From Tubulanus polymorphus (taxonomy: Eukaryota; Nemertea; Palaeonemertea; Tubulaniformes; Tubulanidae): DNA of 64,000 nt. Position 1 is the first letter of the stretch; the number at the start of each line of letters is the position of its first letter. Made by a program: the position numbers and the translations under genes. Below, one piece after another: positions 1 through 9,904 of the stretch. Location: contig NC_134036.1 in NCBI RefSeq assembly GCF_964204645.1, positions 8,048,704 to 8,112,703 on the forward strand. Reading direction: 5' to 3'. Under the pieces are notes generated by a model that was given only the letters and a program-made list of their open reading frames with translations, was not told the DNA's origin and searched no databases.

Positions 1-203
1 TTACTATCAACATTAGCCGTTGCGCCATTAATTCTACACTTCTCTGAATGTTTTTAAACATAATTTCTTGAGAATAATTTATAACATTTTGGGCAGTTTA
101 TTTTAGGGGGTTTATAATTTTCATCATGTTTTTTCATATGTCGAGCCATATTACTTTTTCTTAGAAGTTCACCACAAATTTCGCATGCTATCTTCTCATC
201 CAT
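1..203 (-). pseudogene. C2H2 zinc-finger gene remnant (copy A)
   Basis: The ATG at 201-203 opens the same reading frame as the 75-aa zinc-finger gene at 45686-45913 (CEICGELLRKSNMARHMKKH finger). In this copy a stop codon at 54-56 cuts the second finger, and the rest runs off the window. The start is preceded on the minus strand by a T-run and TAAATG-like context, as in other genes of the element. Nucleic-acid binding is inferred from the finger only. Confidence 0.7.
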
Positions 204-271
204 TTATTAAGGAAAAATTTTATTAAAATTAATTTTTAGTGATGAGCGGTAATTTTTTTATGTTATAAATA

Positions 272-1030
272 ATGGTAGAATTAAAAGAATACAGAATATT
301 TGTTGATTCAAGAAAACTTACAAATTATAAATCTCATAATTTACTAGTACAATTAGATAGAGAATTTAAGAATTGTGTAGATTTAAAATTAGTTAATATA
401 AGTTTATGTAATTCTATTTATAATATATCGAATAAAACTATTGAACATAATACTTTTTTAATTCATATTAGAAATATAAATAAATGGTTTCATCTATTTC
501 TAAGACCAGGATTATATAATTTAGAAACATTAGCTCAAGAAATTAATCGTAGAGCACGGTTGAAAATTAGAAAAGATGATGAATTTTTAATAAGATTTAT
601 AAAAAGTGATAGCTCAAATAAAATTAAAATAAAGGTATTTGATGAAAGTCAACATGCATTTATAGTAAAAAAACCATTAGCTAAATTGCTAGGAATTGCA
701 CCAGATGTTGTTACAGTAAACGTAGAAGGCATTTCAAATATAATACCTTTTACACACTTTTATATTTATTGCAATTTAATTGATCCTACAAAAACATTTG
801 AAGCAACTAAAGATACAACATGTAATTCTAGTATATTCAATATTTTACCATTGAAGAATGTTAAACAATTTGGAGCGCAAATAAATTATAATTTAACAGA
901 ATGTGATTTCAAACCTTGTATTCCACATTTCAATAATTTTGAATTAGAAATAAGAAATCATAATGGTTATTTAATTGATTTGAATAACTTTCCTGTAATA
1001 TATGAATTAGTTATAAGATGTAGAGAGTAA
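272..1030 (+). CDS. Penton-like minor capsid protein (copy A)
   Basis: Intact 252-aa ORF, the counterpart of the 250-aa gene at 45982-46734. The C-terminal third (FELEIRNHNGYLIDLN followed by VIYELVIRC) has the strand-turn-strand pattern seen at the end of single jelly-roll penton/minor capsid proteins of Polintons, where the protein would sit at the fivefold vertex. The first two thirds differ more from the copy E protein than the last third does, which suggests either faster evolution or recombination. The start lies in TTATAAATAATGG. Identification rests on size, position first in the structural block, and this C-terminal pattern; no alignment was run. Confidence 0.6.
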   Translation: MVELKEYRIFVDSRKLTNYKSHNLLVQLDREFKNCVDLKLVNISLCNSIYNISNKTIEHNTFLIHIRNINKWFHLFLRPGLYNLETLAQEINRRARLKIRKDDEFLIRFIKSDSSNKIKIKVFDESQHAFIVKKPLAKLLGIAPDVVTVNVEGISNIIPFTHFYIYCNLIDPTKTFEATKDTTCNSSIFNILPLKNVKQFGAQINYNLTECDFKPCIPHFNNFELEIRNHNGYLIDLNNFPVIYELVIRCRE

Positions 1031-1044
1031 TTTTTTCATTATAT

Positions 1045-1405
1045 AAATCATTTTATAACTGTTGGGCCGAGCATATGTTTTGGATTTGATTTTAAACGTG
1101 AGAAAGAAATGAAATTTAACATTACTGATGTAATTACACATATTAAAAATATTGCATTTTCTAATGAAACAACATGTTAGTATGAAACAACAATAGATAA
1201 AGAAACTTTAAATGTAGAAAAGATTACTAATTTAATTAGAGAATCTTTAAGATTTTATGAATTAGATGAAGATTTTATCATCGATGATATTAAAAAAATA
1301 ATAATTGAAATATATACAAATGAAACTAGTAATGAAATAAATGTTGAATTAATCCTAAATAAGTTAACTAAATATTTTGATGATAGTAATTTTTTTGATA
1401 AATAA
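1045..1405 (+). pseudogene. Broken copy of the 118-aa small gene (copy A)
   Basis: This segment matches the intact gene at 46751-47107. Here the initiator ATG is destroyed (the TATAAATG context reads TATAAATC) and an in-frame TAG occurs at 1178-1180. The family is unrecognised: a short acidic/lysine-rich protein predicted to be helical, with no membrane segment. Its stop codon TAA at 1403-1405 abuts the ATG of the next gene and forms part of that gene's TAAATG promoter motif. Confidence 0.75.
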
Positions 1406-1627
1406 ATGAGTGATAATAACTGGATAATAACTGGATTATATAATGGCGCATTACTATCAGTTGGAACTGTTGGTTATTCAATGGTATTAAAAAAAGTATT
1501 CAAAATGGGAAGTGTTAATGTTGATAGATTTGATATCAATGATATCTTAAAATTAACATTAGCAGTTACTTTATCTAATTTAACTATTGATTATTTGGAA
1601 AAACAAAAATATATTCCTCCCATATAA
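1406..1627 (+). CDS. 73-aa putative membrane protein (copy A)
   Basis: Intact 73-aa ORF, nearly identical to 47108-47329. It has an N-terminal hydrophobic stretch (about residues 8-27, GLYNGALLSVGTVGYSMVLK) and a second, weaker one around residues 46-61. The family is unrecognised. The ATG directly follows the stop of the upstream gene in the string TTTTTTTGATAAATAAATG, the T-run plus TAAATG context shared across the element. It lies in the structural block, so a small virion membrane component is possible but unproven. Confidence 0.65.
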   Translation: MSDNNWIITGLYNGALLSVGTVGYSMVLKKVFKMGSVNVDRFDINDILKLTLAVTLSNLTIDYLEKQKYIPPI

Positions 1628-1651
1628 ATGCATAATTTTTTTGCTAAATAA

Positions 1652-2074
1652 ATGGCTTCTGCAATTATAACTATTATAGGATCGGCAATTGTTAACGCTT
1701 TAGCATTTACTGGTGGTGGATATTTATTTAAACATATTGATAAAAATAGTTCATTAGGAGAACAAAGAAGACATAATTTAGCATTAGAGAAATACAATAA
1801 AGCAGCAGAAGAATATAGAGAAAAACGACAAAACTATATGGATTACATGAATAAAGAATTATATGATCAGAAGATTTCACATAGAGATTTTCAATCAGTT
1901 GATGATGCAATGAGTTTATATAACGCAGTAACAAATAAAGAAAAATTACATCTATACAAACCTAAATTATCAGATTATTATACCCCAAGTAAAGAACAAC
2001 AGAAATATGAAATAATTTGGATTTTAGGTGGAACTGTTATTGTTATATTTGTTGCTTATAAGTTTACTAATTAG
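1652..2074 (+). CDS. 140-aa two-membrane-segment protein (copy A)
   Basis: Intact 140-aa ORF, one of three intact copies in the window (others at 47355 and 60744 minus). A hydrophobic N-terminus (residues 2-26, with GSAIVNALAFTGGGYLF) leads into a charged helical middle rich in Lys, Glu and Arg, then a conserved LSDYYTPS segment and a C-terminal membrane segment (about 121-137). Proteins of this design recur in Polinton/adintovirus genomes, but their function is not established. Retention of the open frame in all three copies, including decayed copy F, suggests recency or constraint. Confidence 0.7.
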   Translation: MASAIITIIGSAIVNALAFTGGGYLFKHIDKNSSLGEQRRHNLALEKYNKAAEEYREKRQNYMDYMNKELYDQKISHRDFQSVDDAMSLYNAVTNKEKLHLYKPKLSDYYTPSKEQQKYEIIWILGGTVIVIFVAYKFTN

Positions 2075-2093
2075 TAATTTTTTTTCTAAATAA

Positions 2094-2519
2094 ATGGAAG
2101 ATAATATTGATATTATTCCTCATGATATAAATAAAACTAAATTAAAAATATATTTAGAAAAACAAATATTAGAATTTGGAAGTGATTTAAAAGTTAAAAA
2201 GAAAAAATATTTAAAAAGTAAAATTATATATTATTTGATTATTAGTGGTTCGGTTACAATTAGTTCTGTAATAACATTTCTAGCAATATTCAGTCCATTA
2301 ACACCTTTAGCTATATCAATTGGTGTATTAGGATTAAGTTCAAGTATCTTAACCGGTATAAGTTCAAAATTAAATATAAAAAGTAATAAAGAAAAAATTA
2401 AAACTAATATAAAAGAAATTAATAAATTAAAGAACACACTAGATTATATAATAAGTTTAAATGGTCATATAACAGTTGAAGAACAAGATAAATTATTAAA
2501 AGAATTAATAAATTATTAA
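2094..2519 (+). CDS. 141-aa membrane hairpin protein (copy A)
   Basis: Intact ORF corresponding to 47797-48231, which has three extra residues near the N-terminus. A lysine-rich N-terminal helix precedes a long hydrophobic region (about residues 45-85) that could form a membrane hairpin, followed by a lysine-rich helix with heptad-like spacing. No family recognised. The start follows TTTTTTTTCTAAATAAATGG. Confidence 0.65.
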   Translation: MEDNIDIIPHDINKTKLKIYLEKQILEFGSDLKVKKKKYLKSKIIYYLIISGSVTISSVITFLAIFSPLTPLAISIGVLGLSSSILTGISSKLNIKSNKEKIKTNIKEINKLKNTLDYIISLNGHITVEEQDKLLKELINY

Positions 2520-2535
2520 TTTTTTAATTATATAA

Positions 2536-3150
2536 ATGGCAGATCCAAAAGCTTTCCAATATAATAAATCAATTAAATATAATATTCCAGCAATAGATTT
2601 TAATAAAGATATTACATATAGAAATGAAGTTTTAAATTCATTAATTGATTTATATATTTATGTTACTGAAAGTAATAATTTTCATGTAAAGATGGAAAAT
2701 ATATTTCATGTAAAAAATTGAAAGATGAAAAACAATGGTTATTAAAATCTAATATGAAGTATTGGCAGAACCAATTAAATTTTGCTGTTTATTGTGCAAC
2801 AACAGGATGTGGAATTAGTTGGAATGATCATTTGAATAATTCTAAATATAAATTAATTCAAAGTTTATTTAGATTTCATACATACTTTCAAATAAGAATA
2901 ATATTAAATGAATTAGAGTGCGCTTTACCAGGATCAAGATATTTTAAAGAATTAGATAATAATATTAATTTATCAAAGTTTTATAAAATTTGTAATGAAT
3001 TTAATAAAGATATAAATAATTCTGATTTTAGAACAAAAATTGGAACAATAAGATCACTTCCTTGCCCTAAAAAGATTGCAGAATATTGTGCACTTCCCAT
3101 ACCATCTAATAGTTTGTATAATATCTATAGTCATAAATTAAGTTAATTAA
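2536..3150 (+). pseudogene. Truncated copy of the 445-aa membrane-anchored gene (copy A)
   Basis: The N-terminal part of the gene seen intact at 48249-49586. The frame breaks near 2718 after a local change around HVKMENIFHVKN, then continues through the conserved core with GCGISWNDHL. Homology ends near 3035, and about 110 bases of unmatched DNA follow before the capsid gene resumes at about 3155. The C-terminal half with the membrane anchor is missing. Confidence 0.8.
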
Positions 3151-3154
3151 ATTA

Positions 3155-3659
3155 AATTAATGCAAATGATGAAATAATTAATGAGAATATTAACTTCCCA
3201 AGAAGATCTATTAAAGGTATATTAATATTTTTTACCATTGCAACATATTCTAATGGTGCAATAAAGGTAGATAATTATTATAATCCTGAAATAACAAAAG
3301 TAGAAATAACTATCGAAGGAATAGCAAATAAAATATTTTGCCAAGGAGTGAGAATGATAGATCAGTGGCCAGAAATTAGAAAACATTTTACGAATGAAAA
3401 AGTAAAATCATTTGAAAATTGTAATATTAATCAAATTGATTATTATACCGGCAATAAATATGCATTATGGTTAGATTTTAGAACAACAGAGGATAATTCA
3501 TTACATGGTTCTGGAAAAAAATTACAAAACACTAAAGATGGAATACAATTATTCATGGCGAAGAAAAGAGGGGACAAAAATTTCAAAATGCACATTTATA
3601 TTATATCTGACGCGCAATTAAGTATTGTAAATTCACAATTAGATAGTATTCAATATTAG
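3155..3659 (+). pseudogene. Major capsid protein, C-terminal part only (copy A)
   Basis: From about 3155 the sequence matches the second half of the 415-aa capsid gene at 51082-52329, beginning at its NANDEIINEN segment. The first half was lost in the deletion that also removed the 484-aa gene. An internal Met gives a 103-aa open frame from 3348, but there is no promoter motif in front of it, so it is a remnant rather than a gene. Confidence 0.85.
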
Positions 3660-3689
3660 AAATATAAAGTTAAAATTAAGGATATATAA

Positions 3690-4814
3690 ATGGGTGGTAA
3701 AAAAACTCCTAATACTAAAGAACAATATTTAAGAAATTTATATTACAACCCTGAGAGTTCAGTTGCTTATTCTTCTACTAAAAATATATGGCGTCAAGTA
3801 AAACAAGATAAATTAGATAAGATGATCCCACAAAATTTAGTTAAATATAAAGATATAAATGAATTTATGTTAGAACAACCAACATATACAACACATAAAA
3901 AAATTGTTAGAAAATAAAAAACTCGTAAAACTATGGTAAGTTATGTAGATCAACAGTGGCAAGGAGATTTAATCTATATGAAAAATGTTAAGAAAGATAA
4001 TGATGATTATTGGTGGTTATTGAATATAATTGCTATTTTTAGTCGTAATGTATAGAGCTTCCCACTTTATAGAAAAGATGCTGTACAAACATCAAATGTT
4101 TTAAGAAAATTTCTTTCGGATGATAAACTAAAACCAGAAAAAATACAATTTGATGATGGAAAAGAGTTTGATAATTCACTTGTTCATGAACTCTTAGATA
4201 ATCATAATATTAAATATTTTTCAACAAAATCAGATAAAAAAGCAGCAGTTGTTGAACGATTTAATAGAACATTAAGAACAAGAATGTGGAAATATTTTAC
4301 AGCAAATAATACTTTTAAATGGATTGATGTTTTACCAAAATTGATAGAAGGATATAATAATTCTTATCATTCTTCTATTGGAATGAAACCTATTGATGCT
4401 AGAAAACCTGAAAATGCTGAAATTGTTTGGAATAATTTATATGGAGCATTTCTTGTAGATGATTTTGGTGAACCTAAATTTAAAGTTGGTCAAAATGTTA
4501 GAATTTCTAAGTATAAAAAGATATTTGATAAAGGATACGATCGAAATTTTACTAGAGAAATATATAAAATAAAAAAGGTAATAACAACAAAACCATATGT
4601 CTATAAATTAGAAGATTTAGATGGTGAAGAAGTTGATGGCTACTTTTACGAAGAAGAATTAAGTTTAACTACTGAAAATCTAGAACAAGAATATAAAATT
4701 GAAAAAGTATTAAAAACAAAAATATAAAAGAAAAAAATATTCTTTAGTAAAATGGGTTGGATGGCCAGATAAATTCAATGAATGGATATTATCAAGTAAA
4801 ATTAAAAATATGTA
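3690..4814 (+). pseudogene. INT: Retroviral-type integrase with chromodomain (copy A, stops)
   Basis: Catalyses insertion of the element into host DNA. This copy retains what copy E lost: the DDE core, with the first Asp in QGDLIYM, the second in FDDGKEFDN and the Glu in VVERFNRTLR, followed by the GYNNSYHSSIGMKP segment. The C-terminal region has a KFKVGQNVRI SH3-like strand and a chromodomain ending WVGW...EWI. In-frame stops at 3915-3917, 4053-4055 and 4725-4727 inactivate it. The start sits in GGATATATAAATGG. Confidence 0.88.
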
Positions 4815-5424
4815 AATAAATACAGAATTATTTATATTTGAGCCTCATAATATGTTAATATCTGGCGTAACAAATTGTGGAAAAACTTATTTCATATTAA
4901 ATTTATTAGAAACTGTTTTTGAAAACTATTTTGATAATATAGTATTATTTTGCCCAACGTATTAATTTAATCAAACTTATGATAGAAATAGTACTAGAAA
5001 TAATGAATTTATTATATTAGATCCTAAAACAGTAGAAGAAAATTTAGATAATTGTATAAAAATAGCAATTGATATTTATAAAGGATCAAATACATTATTC
5101 ATTATAGATGATTGCGCTAATTTACATGATTCAAAAGTGAGAGAAAGTGAGTTATGTTATCTAGCTTTCTCTGGAAGACATTTCGGGATAACAACATGGG
5201 TTTTAAATCAAAAATAAAATTCAATTGTTAAAGACTTTAGAGAAAACATTAGATTTCTAGTTTTATTCTACAATAAAGATAGAAAATCAATGAAAAATGC
5301 ACTTGAGGAAAATGATATTATTCCACATGATTTACATTATGAATATATGGATAAGTTGAAAAATATTAAAAGATCAAAATTACTATTTAGATTACAACAC
5401 CCATTTAAATATGAATTTATTTAA
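4815..5424 (+). pseudogene. ATP: A32/FtsK-type packaging ATPase (copy A, broken)
   Basis: Counterpart of the intact 202-aa ATPase at 53031-53639. The Walker A motif (GVTNCGKTYF) and Walker B (LFIIDDCAN) are present. The initiator ATG is gone through a small change in TAAATG, and stops occur at 4963-4965 and 5215-5217. In this family the ATPase pumps DNA into the capsid. Confidence 0.88.
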
Positions 5425-5710
5425 ATTCAACTAGCTTGTTAATATAGTTAAATTCTAGTTACATTCCAGTTGAATTCTAGTTATTGGTAGTTGTAACAAA
5501 AATCAACTAGATTTAACAATATTTTAACTAGCTTGTTAATCTAGTTTAATTCTAGTTACATTCTAGTTGAATTCTAGTTGTTAGTAGTTGAAACAAAAAT
5601 CAACTAGATTTAACAAGAAATAAACAAAAACAACAATATTTCAACTAGCTTGTTAATCTATTTGAATTCTAGTTACATTCTAGTTGAATTCTAGTTGCAA
5701 CATCACAACT
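5425..5710 (+). repeat. AACTAG/TTCTAGTTG repeat block after ATPase (copy A)
   Basis: Three imperfect direct units of roughly 90-100 bases contain CTAGCTTGTTAATCTA, TTGAATTCTAGTTACATTC and AAATCAACTAGATTTAAC. Within each unit CTAGTTG and CAACTAG are complementary, so units can fold. The same block separates the ATPase and the 201-aa gene in copy E, and a related palindromic motif forms the centre of copy D. Confidence 0.8.
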
Positions 5711-5728
5711 AATTTTGTTGTTATATAA

Positions 5729-6334
5729 ATGGTAGGTGAAAAGAAAATAAAATCTAAAAATGGTGATGTTCCAATTGAAAAAACTTTAGATGATTTAGGA
5801 ATAACAGAAAACAAATTAATTCCAGATGATGGTGCTTTAAATAATGTTACAACAAATAATAATTATGAATATTATCTTTATTGCAAACATCAATTAGAAA
5901 TATTAATAGCATCTGGAAAATGTAAAAATTTTGTCAATAAAAATTTAACTTATAATGAATTAGATACAATGAAATCAGATGAAATTATTAGATTATTTAA
6001 GATTTATGAAGCCGCGAGAACAGCTAAAATTAATGACGCGATATCAGAAAATGTAGTAAAAGGTTATAGTAAATTATGTAATTATATACTACCAATTGAA
6101 GATGAAAATAGATTATATTCCGATTTAAAAAATGATTATTTAGTTATGACTGAATTAAATAAATGGATTGGATATTTATCGTTTCAATTAGGTGGATTTA
6201 TGACATTATTATCAACTGGGGTTATAACATTTTCAAATATTGAAAGTAAAAATATTTCTATAATAAATGAGCGAGGTGAAAGAAGTGAAGGAATTAAATG
6301 TGAAGAAAAAACCGAGAACTCAGAAACAAATTGA
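5729..6334 (+). CDS. 201-aa putative membrane protein (copy A)
   Basis: Intact 201-aa ORF, almost identical to 53925-54530; a decayed relative is in copy C at 27198. The N-terminus is polar (IEKTLDDLGIT), the middle is helical and conserved (YYLYCKHQLEILIASGKCKNF), and a hydrophobic segment lies near residues 156-170. Function unknown. The start follows TTTTGTTGTTATATAAATGG. The last 68 bases overlap the next gene in another frame. Confidence 0.65.
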   Translation: MVGEKKIKSKNGDVPIEKTLDDLGITENKLIPDDGALNNVTTNNNYEYYLYCKHQLEILIASGKCKNFVNKNLTYNELDTMKSDEIIRLFKIYEAARTAKINDAISENVVKGYSKLCNYILPIEDENRLYSDLKNDYLVMTELNKWIGYLSFQLGGFMTLLSTGVITFSNIESKNISIINERGERSEGIKCEEKTENSETN

Positions 6335-6635
6335 ATGGTCTCGGCAATTAGGGATTGAATCACAAGAATATAAAAAAGCTGTAAAAGAAAAAATAAGTAA
6401 TAAAAATGTTAATAAAAATGGTGAAAATATTGTTATTTCTACTCCTTCTGATAATAGAATATTTGATAAATATTTATATTTTACAGTTGGATTTGTAATT
6501 GTATTCATTTTGATTGGGTGTAATTGGTATAAGAAATCAAATAAAATTCATGATATTAGTAATTCTGAACCAACTGCTATCAAAAATGAAAGTACTTCTG
6601 AAATTCCAAAATTGATGATAAAAAAAATGGATTAA
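6267..6635 (+). CDS. 122-aa single-pass membrane protein (copy A)
   Basis: Intact ORF overlapping the 201-aa gene by 68 bases. A basic N-terminal half (KKKPRTQKQIEWSRQLG) precedes one membrane segment at about residues 70-86 (YLYFTVGFVIVFILIG) and a polar tail. A basic arm plus membrane anchor would suit a protein linking viral DNA or core to a membrane, but this is inference. The overlapping arrangement is kept in copy E. Confidence 0.65.
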   Translation: MSEVKEVKELNVKKKPRTQKQIEWSRQLGIESQEYKKAVKEKISNKNVNKNGENIVISTPSDNRIFDKYLYFTVGFVIVFILIGCNWYKKSNKIHDISNSEPTAIKNESTSEIPKLMIKKMD

Positions 6636-7039
6636 TATTTTAGAAAAAAAGCAAAAAAAAATAATTTTTTTTAATTAATTGAATATCTCACTACTTTTGT
6701 CTATCTATGCGGAGCAATTAAATTGTCCAGATAAGTCATTTCGGATTCTAGATATTCATTATTTTTATTAATTTATTTAGTTTTTACTTGAATATTGTAT
6801 TACAGTCGTTTCTTATTATTAGTTTTTTCTTAAATTGAAAGATGACAACACTGGGTATGATAAAATGAATATTTGAATTTGAATTTGTTAATCAATTAAC
6901 ATAGTAATTGATTACTAATTTGATTAAAAATTATATCATAATTAAGTTAAAAATCCATAATTCATTTATCAGTTTTCATTCTTATATTCTTTTCATTCGA
7001 AATAATTTATAATTTCAAATTTCACATATTTCACAATTT
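6636..7039. other. AT-rich spacer before structured segment (copy A)
   Basis: No gene is seen. It contains TTTCGGATTCTAGATATTC near 6739, part of which returns near 7708, so that a direct repeat brackets the structured segment. It also contains an inverted pair (TTAATCAATTAA and AGTAATTGATTACT) near 6890-6915. Confidence 0.55.
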
Positions 7040-7510
7040 CACAGGTGTTTTAGCTAAGTATATAAGGCAATTCATTCAACCACTGGAGTGCCGCCGGGCT
7101 TGGCTTGCAGGGGCATTTCGAAAATGCACCTTTGTCCACCCTCCGTGGTTCTCCTTCAGTTTTGACTTTCGATCCTCCTTTCGGGGTAAGGGGTTGATAG
7201 GAAATGCATTAGGCGCCTTAAATATAATGTGTTTCCTGTCAACCATTGAAGGAGAATTGGCGAGGCGTGGGTCACAGGGGTGTAAGTAGAAATGCTTGGG
7301 GATAGGTATCTCGTGGCGCCTCTCAATAACGGGATGCTTATCCCCTAAAAACTCTGCGAGTCAAGTCGGGTGGTTTTGCTAAAACTTACCGTAAAAACAT
7401 TGAAATATTCCTTTTAATCACGAGAGAATGATGACTATCCTCCTGTCGTCACGGCCGAGCTAATTTAAATAAACCTCGCTTTCAGCAACCAATGAAAACG
7501 TGGTGGTTCA
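7040..7510 (+). ncRNA. Candidate structured non-coding RNA (copy A)
   Basis: GC-rich island in an AT-rich element, conserved at the same place in copy E. TATATAAG at about 7058 precedes it. At 7298-7345 a 17-bp stem with three G-U pairs encloses a loop with GGCGCC. Upstream, an 18-bp stem (TTGATAGGAAATGCATTA with TAATGTGTTTCCTGTCAA) encloses another GGCGCC loop, and a 14-bp stem (GGTTCTCCTTCAGT with ATTGAAGGAGAATT) encloses that. All three use G-U pairs, which favours folding as RNA over DNA. No known RNA family was recognised; no long ORF is conserved between the copies. Confidence 0.5.
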
Positions 7511-7734
7511 ATGCCGGCTAACTGGCTTGTGTGTGTTGTATGTACTGCGTGCTTAATATATAACTGCTAGCTATCCAATATAACAACAACGTTGTGCAAC
7601 ACCTGTTTGATTGATCAATATTCAAATGAAGCACTCTCATATAATAACATGTAACAGATGTTTGACTGTATGATTGTAGTTGTTTATAAAACGACTAAGG
7701 TCATTTTTAGATATTCATTATTTTTATTTTTTAT

Positions 7735-8061
7735 TTAATCAACAATTTCCAAATCATGATGACCGTCTTCATTTTTCCCATGATATATTATTTTAAATCC
7801 TACTAAATCTTTCAATTCCTCTGTACTCAATGAAACCCATTTATCGGGTAAAAACACTTTAAATTCTCGTGATGTACTAACATTACAGTAGCTTAAATTA
7901 GCTGATACTTTCTCTCCATATTTAGTTTTTATCTTTTCTAATTTCAATATCTTATGTTCAATTTCTTTTGTAACATCAACTAACTTTTTTATTTCAAATT
8001 GTTTTTTTGTTGGTTTAATTCTGTTATTTATTGTTGCTAAGAATGCTTTTCTATCTCCCAT
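7735..8061 (-). CDS. 108-aa terminal gene, conserved Polinton small protein (copy A)
   Basis: Intact ORF facing inward from the right TIR; its TAAATG start context is inside the TIR. It is nearly identical to 55834-56160. The core pattern KYGEKV...FKVFLPDKW...L...ELKDL...I-YHGKNEDGH is shared with the gene entering from the window edge at 63787-64000. Proteins with this FLP-(K/R)-(W/F) pattern recur in Polintons. A role in DNA binding is often suspected for such small early-type genes, but I see no motif that proves it. Confidence 0.65.
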   Translation of the reverse strand: MGDRKAFLATINNRIKPTKKQFEIKKLVDVTKEIEHKILKLEKIKTKYGEKVSANLSYCNVSTSREFKVFLPDKWVSLSTEELKDLVGFKIIYHGKNEDGHHDLEIVD

Positions 8062-8141
8062 TTATTAGGAAAAAAAATTACTTGTGGTGATGAGTGGTCG
8101 ACCTTCGACCTCTGATCTGAAAGCCTACTTTCCCAATTACT
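8062..8141. repeat. Right terminal inverted repeat of copy A
   Basis: Begins next to the last gene with GGAAAAAAAATTACTTGTGGTGATGAGTGG and ends CCCAATTACT. The inner half is identical to the TIRs of copies D and E. The outer half has diverged (TCGACCTTCGACCTCTGA instead of tandem CGTCCTCT or CGCCCTCT). The partner TIR lies outside the window, so no target duplication can be tested. Confidence 0.85.
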
Positions 8142-8199
8142 AATGTGGTGTGAGAATTAGTGATGTATTGATCCCACTAGAGGTCGGTAGTGTAATTTG

Positions 8200-8620
8200 A
8201 AAAAGCGATACATGAAAACTATTAATATACATATATACGACCTAGAAAGTTTCATCACGTGTGGTTTCTTTGATTTTCCCCGGTATTTATGTCGCTTTTT
8301 GGTAGAAATGCCTTCAGTCAGACTGTGCACATGCACACCACCTCAGCCAATAGTAAACCCGATAAAAGAAAATGTTGAAAATTCGGAAAATATATTCATT
8401 AAAAACTGAAGTCATCCTCAACCCACCTTATCAATCATCCCCCATCAACAAACGACTTGACCATTCTGAAAATACTCGAGAAAATGAAACACGACCGAAG
8501 CCGATATTAAAACGGGTAAAAGAAATTGTTGATAATTCGGAAAATATTTACATTAACAACTGAGACATCTTCACTCCTCCTTGTCAAACATCCCCCAGCA
8601 ACTACCAGTTACTTTGTAAA
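8200..8620. repeat. Minisatellite, about 155-bp unit
   Basis: Two units share GATAAAAGAAAATGTTGAAAAT or the like, CGGAAAATAT, AACTGAAGTCATCCTCA, CATCCCCCAGCAAC and GACCATTCTGAAAATACT. The same family recurs at 20320-20560, across the Penelope array, so it is a dispersed host repeat. Short open frames here are not genes. Confidence 0.75.
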
Positions 8621-8624
8621 TATT

Positions 8625-8745
8625 TCACCGGATGAACCGCCAAATAATAATAATTCTATACAAGATAAAGTTAAAGATGGTCTAATGAAAAATGCAAAAT
8701 ATCTATGAAAATTATCTAAAAAATCTGCTGCACCATGACCAGGTA
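8625..8745 (+). pseudogene. Out-of-place C-terminal piece of the 484-aa gene (copy B)
   Basis: Encodes the DEPPNNNNSIQDKVKDGL region and the following ELSKKSAA-like stretch that lie near the C-terminus in the gene at 49603. Here the piece precedes the middle of the same gene (8899 on), so the order is rearranged. A related passage also occurs near 9690. Confidence 0.7.
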
Positions 8746-8898
8746 TTAAATAATTATTTCATATTAATAACACGTTCAAGATTGATTATTGAAAATTTAG
8801 ATCAAGGACTAGAAAAAAAAAGAATTCTATTATGATGATTTAATTGATAATTTTAAACCAATATAGACAAAATGTGGATTTAATGTAACTAATAAAAT

Positions 8899-9892
8899 GT
8901 GGAGTATTTGGCACCAGATTTGAAATATTTAGATGGTGATTATTATTGGCGTTTCAAAGATGACTATGATTTTAAGATATCTTCTTATAAATGTCGTGAT
9001 AAAATAGTAACAAAATCAACTTTGGCTAAATTAGAACAATCTAGAATTAAAAGAGTAAGTAATAAGAATGATATAACTGATGTTACAGAACAAGAAATAA
9101 CTCTAAATAGAAGGGAATTTAATCAAAGAAATGATTATATTTCGAAGATGATTCATGAAAATTTAGAACCAGAAACAATCCCTAAAGAAGTTATTAATTC
9201 AAAAACCAGTAAACCTAGATCATCGGGATTTCAAACTGAAAAACTTTTACCGGAAGGAGTAATTGATTAACAGATCAATAAATAGAAGCTTTAACTATGT
9301 TTCATGAACAATTCCTCTGAGAAATTATTAGTATAAGAAATGAAGCTGAGAAAATTGTACATGAAAAAATTACGACTTTTGAAGATTAATCATCTAAATC
9401 AAATAAAGAATAAGAACAATTAAGATCGGATTTAGATCGTCAAGTAATTGAAGAAATGTAATATAGACAAAATGAATTGCGTTTAGAAGAAGAAATTGAT
9501 AATTTAAAAGAAAATTCAAAAGTAAAGAAAAAGAAAAAAAAGTGATTTATTCAAATCAGGTGCTAATAGAATTTAAAGATTAAAAGATATTTTTAAATAA
9601 TTATTAATAAATAAAACCAACTTTTGAATTATCATTAAAAGATAGAATAAAATCATTATTTGAATTAAAAGGTATAACAAGATCGTCTAAAGAAGTTAGC
9701 AAAATATTTATGGGAATTATCTAAAAAATCTGCTGCAGCATTACCTGGAATTATGGCATTAATTGATCGTTTTATTTTTAAAGTCTGTTGGAAATATTAT
9801 TAGTTTTACTGCTTAACATATAATTGTATTTATAATTGCAGTTGTTAGTGCTATTATTTTCGGATTTTTAAATATGATAAAAAGTAGATAAG
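8899..9892 (+). pseudogene. 484-aa coiled-coil/membrane gene, middle and C-terminus (copy B)
   Basis: An open stretch to 9270 matches the middle of the 484-aa protein (DLKYLDGDYYWRFK; ITDVTEQEI). After it the frame is broken by many stops through the coiled-coil and the C-terminal hydrophobic region (AVVSAIIFGFLNMI). No intact product. Confidence 0.8.
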
Positions 9893-9904
9893 TAAGCTTT
9901 TTTA

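Larger units (their letters stand above)
1..8141 (+). mobile_element. Polinton copy A, 3' half (truncated by window start)
   Basis: This is the right-hand part of a Polinton whose left part lies outside the window. Gene order (zinc finger on minus, penton-like, four small genes, capsid, integrase, ATPase, two membrane proteins, minus-strand terminal gene) matches copy E at 45.7-56.2 kb at very high identity. It ends in a TIR finishing CAATTACT at 8141. An internal deletion removes the end of the 445-aa gene, the whole 484-aa gene and the first half of the capsid gene. Several genes are still open, so the copy is young but defective. Confidence 0.9.
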
